A stretch of 64,000 nt of DNA from Gnetum montanum (taxonomy: Eukaryota; Streptophyta; Gnetopsida; Gnetales; Gnetaceae): NCBI GenBank assembly GCA_015680685.1, contig MNCI01006016.1:536902-600901 (forward strand), read 5' to 3'. The position numbers and the translations under genes were made by a program. This document shows positions 58,750-64,000 of this stretch, piece by piece; within the stretch, counting starts at the first letter, position 1; every line of letters starts with the position of its first letter. The notes beneath the pieces are model-generated. The model saw only the letters and a program-made list of their open reading frames with translations, was not told the origin of the DNA and did not search any database.

Positions 58750-61129
58750 GTTTTCGTCTTCTTTCAATTTCGAATGAATACCCAAACATACCGCGTTTTA
58801 GTTGAATGTTAAAAATAGTCCGCGAAAGTTAGTTTTTTTTGTTGGATGCGCAGACCTAGCATTAGGAAAGCTTGGCCAAAACGTTTCCTACTCGTAGCCC
58901 ACAATAAATTACTGCATTCAACCTTTGATCGAGGTTCGAAAGCGGGATTGAATTTAAATTCCAGTCATCCTCATCCATGAACAAACTAATAAACTACCTG
59001 TCAAGCTGAGATTATAATTAAATTTTTCAACGGACATTGCATGTGTTAGGTTTAATAACACTACTTTGAATCTTTCAATTTATTGCACAGAGTAACCCTT
59101 ACGGAATTTCCACATTTTTTGATATAGGAGTTATAGTTTGAAATGGTAGAAAAGTACCTATTTAAGGAATTGTTTCCGTGTAAGCATTAGTAAGATCGGT
59201 TTGAGCGTCAGCTGGATATGCAGTGAATCATTTGAGCAAAAACCCAACATTTTTTAATATAACTTGTTGGTCAAGCCGTGCAATTAGCACCTTAGAAATT
59301 ATAACTTAATTCTAATACATTACCACTAATATATACAAGCATTTTTAAGTCAGAAATCAAATTGATTCAACGCATCGATAAATTCTAGATATTACGCAAT
59401 AAGACTTTGTTAAAACGGTGTGCTTTGAATCATGAACATCATAGATTTAAAATAGGGTTGAAATTAAGCCGGTCCAAACTTTCCAATAAGGACTACAACA
59501 ACGAGATTGAAAAATGTTTCAACAGCATAAAATGAATCAGTCTTCAAACACCTTACTTTAGTTAGAGGACTGGTAACGGTTAGCTGGCTCCTAGAACATA
59601 CCCCAAAACTTTTAAAACACATTGTGGGTGCAAAACGGCCATGGGGAAAATCCCAACACTTGTCTCATTCAAATCTTCCATGAAAAGGAAAGGTTTCCTA
59701 GAGAAAAGCTAAACTTTCCCCAACGTAAAAAAAAGTGTGGCAACAAGTAGGAGGAGAAGAGGCATGGACATGGGCATCTTTATGGTAAAGTAGAGATGAT
59801 GAAAGTTTAGAGGCGTGATAGTTGACTTTGCCAAAAAGGCGGGCAGGACTGGCAAAGTATAACGAGAAAAAGGTGAAGAAAGAATAAGAAGAATGGTCAT
59901 GATTACCCATAAAAAAAAAGGAAAAAAAAAAGGGAAAAAAAAACTTTTTGAAGGATGGGTCATGGGTTCAAGCTTAAGAATCCCTTTGCACGGCGATGAT
60001 GAACATTATTGCAAGTTTGACCCACTTGCAGGGACTCGTCATGATGCGAATGCCATTGGTGGCGTTGGTAGTGCTAGAGGAACCTTCCTCCTCCATGAAA
60101 CATGAATCCGTGATGAAGAAGATACGACAAAACATTTATTAACCTTTTGGAATGCATGTATTGGTGGAAAAATACATTTTCCCGACTTTATTGTCGGCAC
60201 CGGCATCTTAATAACTTGATCCAACCTAAGGTCATGCCCGTGCTCAATGTCATCGATGACTTTGCACTATCCTTGGAATATTGGATGACGCTGGAGCGAC
60301 TAAATTATTGTAAAGGTATTATTCATCCACGTATAAATCAACTAAAAAAATATATACTTGGTCGGAGGGGAAAATGCCAATCTTCAAAAGGATAGGTTGG
60401 TCAACTTTTGTAACAAGTGGAGTAGCAGCAGCGGTAGTAAAGTTGCCTTCCGTTTGTGAAATTATGTGTCATTATGATCATCATGCACTACTAATAAGAA
60501 GATAAAAACTGGCCAAACGTTAACATACAGGTTTGGCCAACTACTTCAATGTAGCTTTTGAGATATTTATACACCCGGCCACTATTATGACGAGCATTTC
60601 TGAGTTTAATCATTATTGGAATCTCATCATGAATTTGCTTACCTCCCTCCAGGATGTGTGTGAGTGTGTCATGCTTTATTATTTACAGGTATAATGTGAG
60701 TGAGAAAACTTTTTAAATTTGGGCACAAAGTTTTAGATTTTGTGGTTTTCATTCTCCAACGGCTCCACTTTGACATTTATCATTGTCATAGTCACGTACC
60801 ATGGAATAGCAACGAATACGAAACGAATACGAATGAGAATCTTAGGTCATGACAAGGGGGTGCTTATTCATAATTGACTTAGCCATCTACCAAATCCAAG
60901 AGCAATGTTCTCACTCACCTATATCCAATTAGTAAAAAATGGTGGGTTCAATGCTTTGTTTTTTTATTAATTAATAACACTAGGTACCTAATTAAGTGGA
61001 GAGATGGAAATTGGGTGACATCCAATTTAAAATTCATTGTGCACCATGTAAAGCTAAGTAGGTGGGTGTTCACGTTTAGCATTTAATTTTTTTATGTGAG
61101 CTAGATGGGTACAATTTATAATTATTTTA
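58750..61129. other. Low-copy AT-rich region, no gene recognised
   Basis: Short open frames near 59893-60105 and 60147-60395 resemble nothing I know and lack gene context. A-rich runs occur near 59910-59945. Confidence 0.5.
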
Positions 61130-61151
61130 AAAGGTTGTACCAAAGCCAAGC

Positions 61152-61663
61152 ATGCATATTTTTATGTGTAAAATTGGTTCCCAAGTAGGAAACCTTCTTT
61201 TATATGTAGATGATGCTGCCTTTATCTCCACTACTGCAGAAAGTACGAAAAATATGTTGCAAATTTTAGAAAATTATTATCACTCATCTATGCTTCAAGT
61301 GAATGTGGATAAAACCAAATTGATGATTTTGTGTACAAGAAATACCTGCTATAAGTTTCAGTTTGGAGGTACCCATGTGCAAATAGTAGATTCTTTTAAA
61401 TATTTGGGTCTCTTTTATATAAACAATTACATATGGAGGAAGTGCATTACAATAAAAATAGTACAAAATTTCAAGGTTTTGTATGCTTTCAAAAACAAAT
61501 GCAAGGATTTAGGACTCTTGCTTTGGAAGGTTAAAAAACAAAATTTTCAAACTATCATCTATCCTACTATTTTATATGGATGTATTGTTTGGGAACCTAG
61601 ACTCAATGCTAAACTTTGGAAAGATATTAAAAGAATGCAAAAAACTTTTCTTCTTAATGAGTT
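61152..61663 (+). pseudogene. LINE-type reverse transcriptase, C-terminal half of the RT domain
   Basis: A continuous open stretch contains the catalytic LLYVDDAAF (YVDD box), NVDKTKLMIL and FKYLGLFY. These are the ordered motifs of non-LTR reverse transcriptases, which copy RNA at a nicked target. It is open for about 170 codons. Upstream it is truncated (stop near 61117), as is usual for LINE 5' ends. It is cut at 61663 by an A-type LTR; the missing continuation is at 15021-15585. Confidence 0.82.
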
Positions 61664-62658
61664 TGATGAGAACGGTTACTCTAGCAGTTATTCTAATTAT
61701 TAGAGCAGTTACTCTAGTGGTTACTCTAGCGGTTACTCTAGCAGTTATTCTAATTATTGGAGTGGCTACTCTAGCAGTTATTCTAATTATTGGAGTGGTT
61801 ACTCTAGCAGTTACTTTAGCAATTACTCTAATTATTAGAGTGGTTACTCTAATTATTAGAGTGGTTATTGTAATTATTAGAGTAGTTTCTCCCAAGTCTA
61901 TAAATACAATGCCCAAGCGCACAATTGGAAAGAAGTCTTTTAGCATTCAAGTAACGAAACTCTTGTAGTCTGTTTGAAAGTTAGAGTATTTTCCAAGTGC
62001 CCACAACAGGAGGTCTAAGTGTGGACGTATCTTTATTCGAGCATTGTGTACCTGAGCACACCTTGTGTACGGCAATAAAGAAGAGCTCTTGATTCATCCT
62101 TGTAGCACTTGAAATTTTGTTTTCTTACACATTTCTTTTATTTTATTTTCTTATGCATTTATTTTATTTTATTCACTTTACATTTCTGTTATTAGCACAG
62201 CAATTCATTTTGATCAATTAAGTAAATCGTTAAATTACACAAGCACGACCACTTGGAGCATGCGTGTAACTCTTGGTAACTGAGTGACGATTAGCATTTG
62301 GTAATCCCAACAGTGTTGCACTAGTTCAGGATGTGTATGGCAACTGGGAACGGATGCTGGTGTTAGAATTAGTTAGAACTTAGTTAATGAGTAGTTAAGT
62401 TAAATTAGTCACTTAGTTACCTCTCTCCTTCCCTACTAGCATAGGACATAAAAACATAAAAGCTATAAAAATCATATGTCTCAAGCTTACTTAACCATAC
62501 AATCTTGAAATATAGGTAAGCTTGGGAAGACAACGATCAACCAACCCATCCTTGTTCCACAAGGGTGCATAAGCACTTAGTCCTTGGAATTCGACTGGAT
62601 TGTGCATGAAACACTTGTATTCGTATGGTTAAGCATAAGGGTACCTCACCGCTCATCA
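61664..62658 (+). repeat. A3 5' LTR
   Basis: 995 bp. U3 is 235 bp with about six TAATTATTA units, the longest array in the window. The TATA box is at 61899-61906. R/U5 matches the A1 LTRs. Confidence 0.92.
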
Positions 62659-62678
62659 TTAGCACCATTGCCGGGGAC
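62659..62678 (+). promoter_or_regulatory. A3 primer binding site
   Basis: TTAGCACCATTGCCGGGGAC, tRNA-Asp type, directly after the LTR. Confidence 0.85.
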
Positions 62679-62794
62679 TTAGTTGTTTGTGTGCTAACTA
62701 GAACATAGGAAATCATTCACATCATTGGAACAAACCCTTAGGGTTGGTTGAGAAAATAATAAACAAGAATACATTGCACACTGAACAGACAAGT

Positions 62795-64000
62795 ATGTCT
62801 CCTTCTTCGTACGAAAGTGCCTCACCACCTAGGTTTCAAACAAGAAACAGTCAATGGCATAATACACATGACATTGATTTGCCAGTCTCTCAACAAGTTC
62901 GAGTGGTATATATTCATCCCGATAAGTATATACTAGACTTCACGTTTATCCTCCATCAAGACGAACAACTGCTTTGGCAAGACTTAGAAGGTAACATAGT
63001 GTTACCTCCTAATCATTCAGTCCCGAGAATGCTTCTTCGTGCTCTTACAAGAATTGGCATGCCGCACTTACACGCAGAATACATTGTGCAAGACCATAAC
63101 TTGAGAGAATACCGTCCCACGGAGGCACAATGTCAAAGGGACTTGCAACAGGAGAGACATCATCAGTCTTTGAAAGGTAAGTGGTCCCAGGATGCCCCAC
63201 ATGTATTAAGCGAAAATGATGGTGGTGAACCTACCTTAGGAAATCACCCACACAACAATGTTCCTTCCCTTAACTTTAGCCAAGGGGTTGTGTATTAGGA
63301 CCTTCATTCCACTATTCATAACCTAGGTTCTGATACCCATGGACACAAAGGGTCCAAAAAAGGGACACGAACTCATGATAAAGGTGGACATTCTGATCGC
63401 AATCACGATCAGGGCCGAGACCGCAGAAGAGAAGGTAGTAGACACCGTCATGGTGACGGTTCTCCTTCTTCTTCACCTTCATCATCTCCTTCACCTTTGT
63501 CATCTCCTTCACCTTCTCCTTTAATATCCAGAGAAACCATAAGGAAAAAGACCATGGGAATAAAGGTAGGCAAAGTGGAAGTCATAGACAAAACAGCCAC
63601 GAAAGGGGACGAGGGCACTCTAGAGACTCATGACATAGAAGAAGGGAGAGTAAGGAACAACATAGGCATCATAGATGCCATGGACGAGACTATCACAATG
63701 AACCCCTACTCGCTACTCGAAGTATGTTAGACATAACTGAGGTTGCTAGAATTCCAACAAGGCACCAAAAAGATAGTAGGATCAAGAGATTAGATATGAA
63801 CAATATTCCACGATTTGAAGGGGGATACAATATTGATCCTTAGAATCATTTACAAGCATTCCATGATGCATGTGCCTTACAAAACATAGAGAAAAAATGA
63901 CAAAAACTTAAGTGTTCCCACAAACACTAGTTAAAGAAGCAGAAAGCTGGTACCAGTCCTTAGAACCATAATCCATTCGTAGGTGGAGTACTATGTTAGA
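62795..64000 (+). pseudogene. A3 gag, partial
   Basis: The start is MSPSSYESASPP at 62795. The frame is open to 63298: N-terminal block QVRVVYIHPDKYILDFTFI, then a Gln/Arg/His-rich stretch. A TAG at 63296 precedes the Arg/Ser linker (63300-63740). The conserved domain then begins with LDMNNIPRFEGGYN and KEAESWYQSLE. It is the best-preserved A-type gag N-terminus here and shows the 539 bp that A1 lost. Confidence 0.78.

Larger units (their letters stand above)
61664..64000 (+). mobile_element. A-type gypsy element A3, 5' part, running off the window
   Basis: LTR, primer site and gag are collinear with 2206-4600 and 10868-12994. The five bases before it, gagtt (61659-61663), equal those after the third LTR at 15021. 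The 3' part lies beyond the window. Confidence 0.9.

Noticed and set aside
60147-60395. 82-codon + strand frame
   Set aside because: No recognisable domain, composition like the surrounding AT-rich DNA, and no gene context.

Overview
This is a stretch of nuclear DNA from a land plant, most likely a seed plant with a large genome full of retrotransposons. The signs are a two-exon plant U-box (PUB) gene, Athila/Tat-type Ty3-gypsy elements with a tRNA-Asp-type primer binding site, and plant-style LTR nesting. I cannot name the species. About 80% of the window is LTR retrotransposon. One low-copy island (about 51.5-61.1 kb) holds the only gene that looks functional. There is one long assembly gap (12995-13621) and four single-N joins flanked by duplicated sequence.

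Layout. 1-2132: 3' end of a gypsy element ('B type'). 2206-15020: a + strand 'A type' array, LTR-internal-LTR-internal-LTR. It sits inside a LINE reverse-transcriptase gene whose pieces are at 2136-2205 and 15021-15585. 17095 to about 34750: a decayed + strand B element. It is interrupted by a solo LTR (17784-18716, perfect 5-bp target duplication) and by a pol-less minus-strand element E (20372-27344). Downstream of its integrase it carries an extra ORF ('ORF3', 32659-34749). 35257-51464: a + strand element D without protease or pol. Its 5' LTR is split by a minus-strand element C (35969-45159, perfect 5-bp duplication), which also lacks pol but keeps a long ORF3 with coiled-coil segments. 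51465-61130: low-copy DNA with the PUB16/17-like E3 ligase gene on the minus strand (CDS 57073-53723, one intron). 61152-61663: a second, longer copy of the LINE fragment. It is cut by another A element at the same position, and that element runs off the window at 64000.

How the parts relate. All elements share LTR ends (TGATGA...TCATCA), a decayed tRNA-Asp primer site, a C-X2-C-X3-H-X4-C zinc knuckle (lost in some copies) and the polypurine tract AGTCATGGGGG next to the 3' LTR. By gag and R/U5 sequence they form two lineages: I (A, E, solo LTR) and II (C, D). The short U3, made largely of small repeated motifs, does not follow that split. The polypurine motif recurs at equivalent places inside the elements, four times in E as an exact 11-mer. 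Only A1 and B still have pol, and both are riddled with stops. C, D and E have lost pol but keep LTRs, primer site and polypurine tract, as expected of elements moved in trans. None of the coding regions examined is intact.

Limits: element boundaries rest on LTR ends and target duplications read by eye. No database search, alignment score or insertion date was computed.
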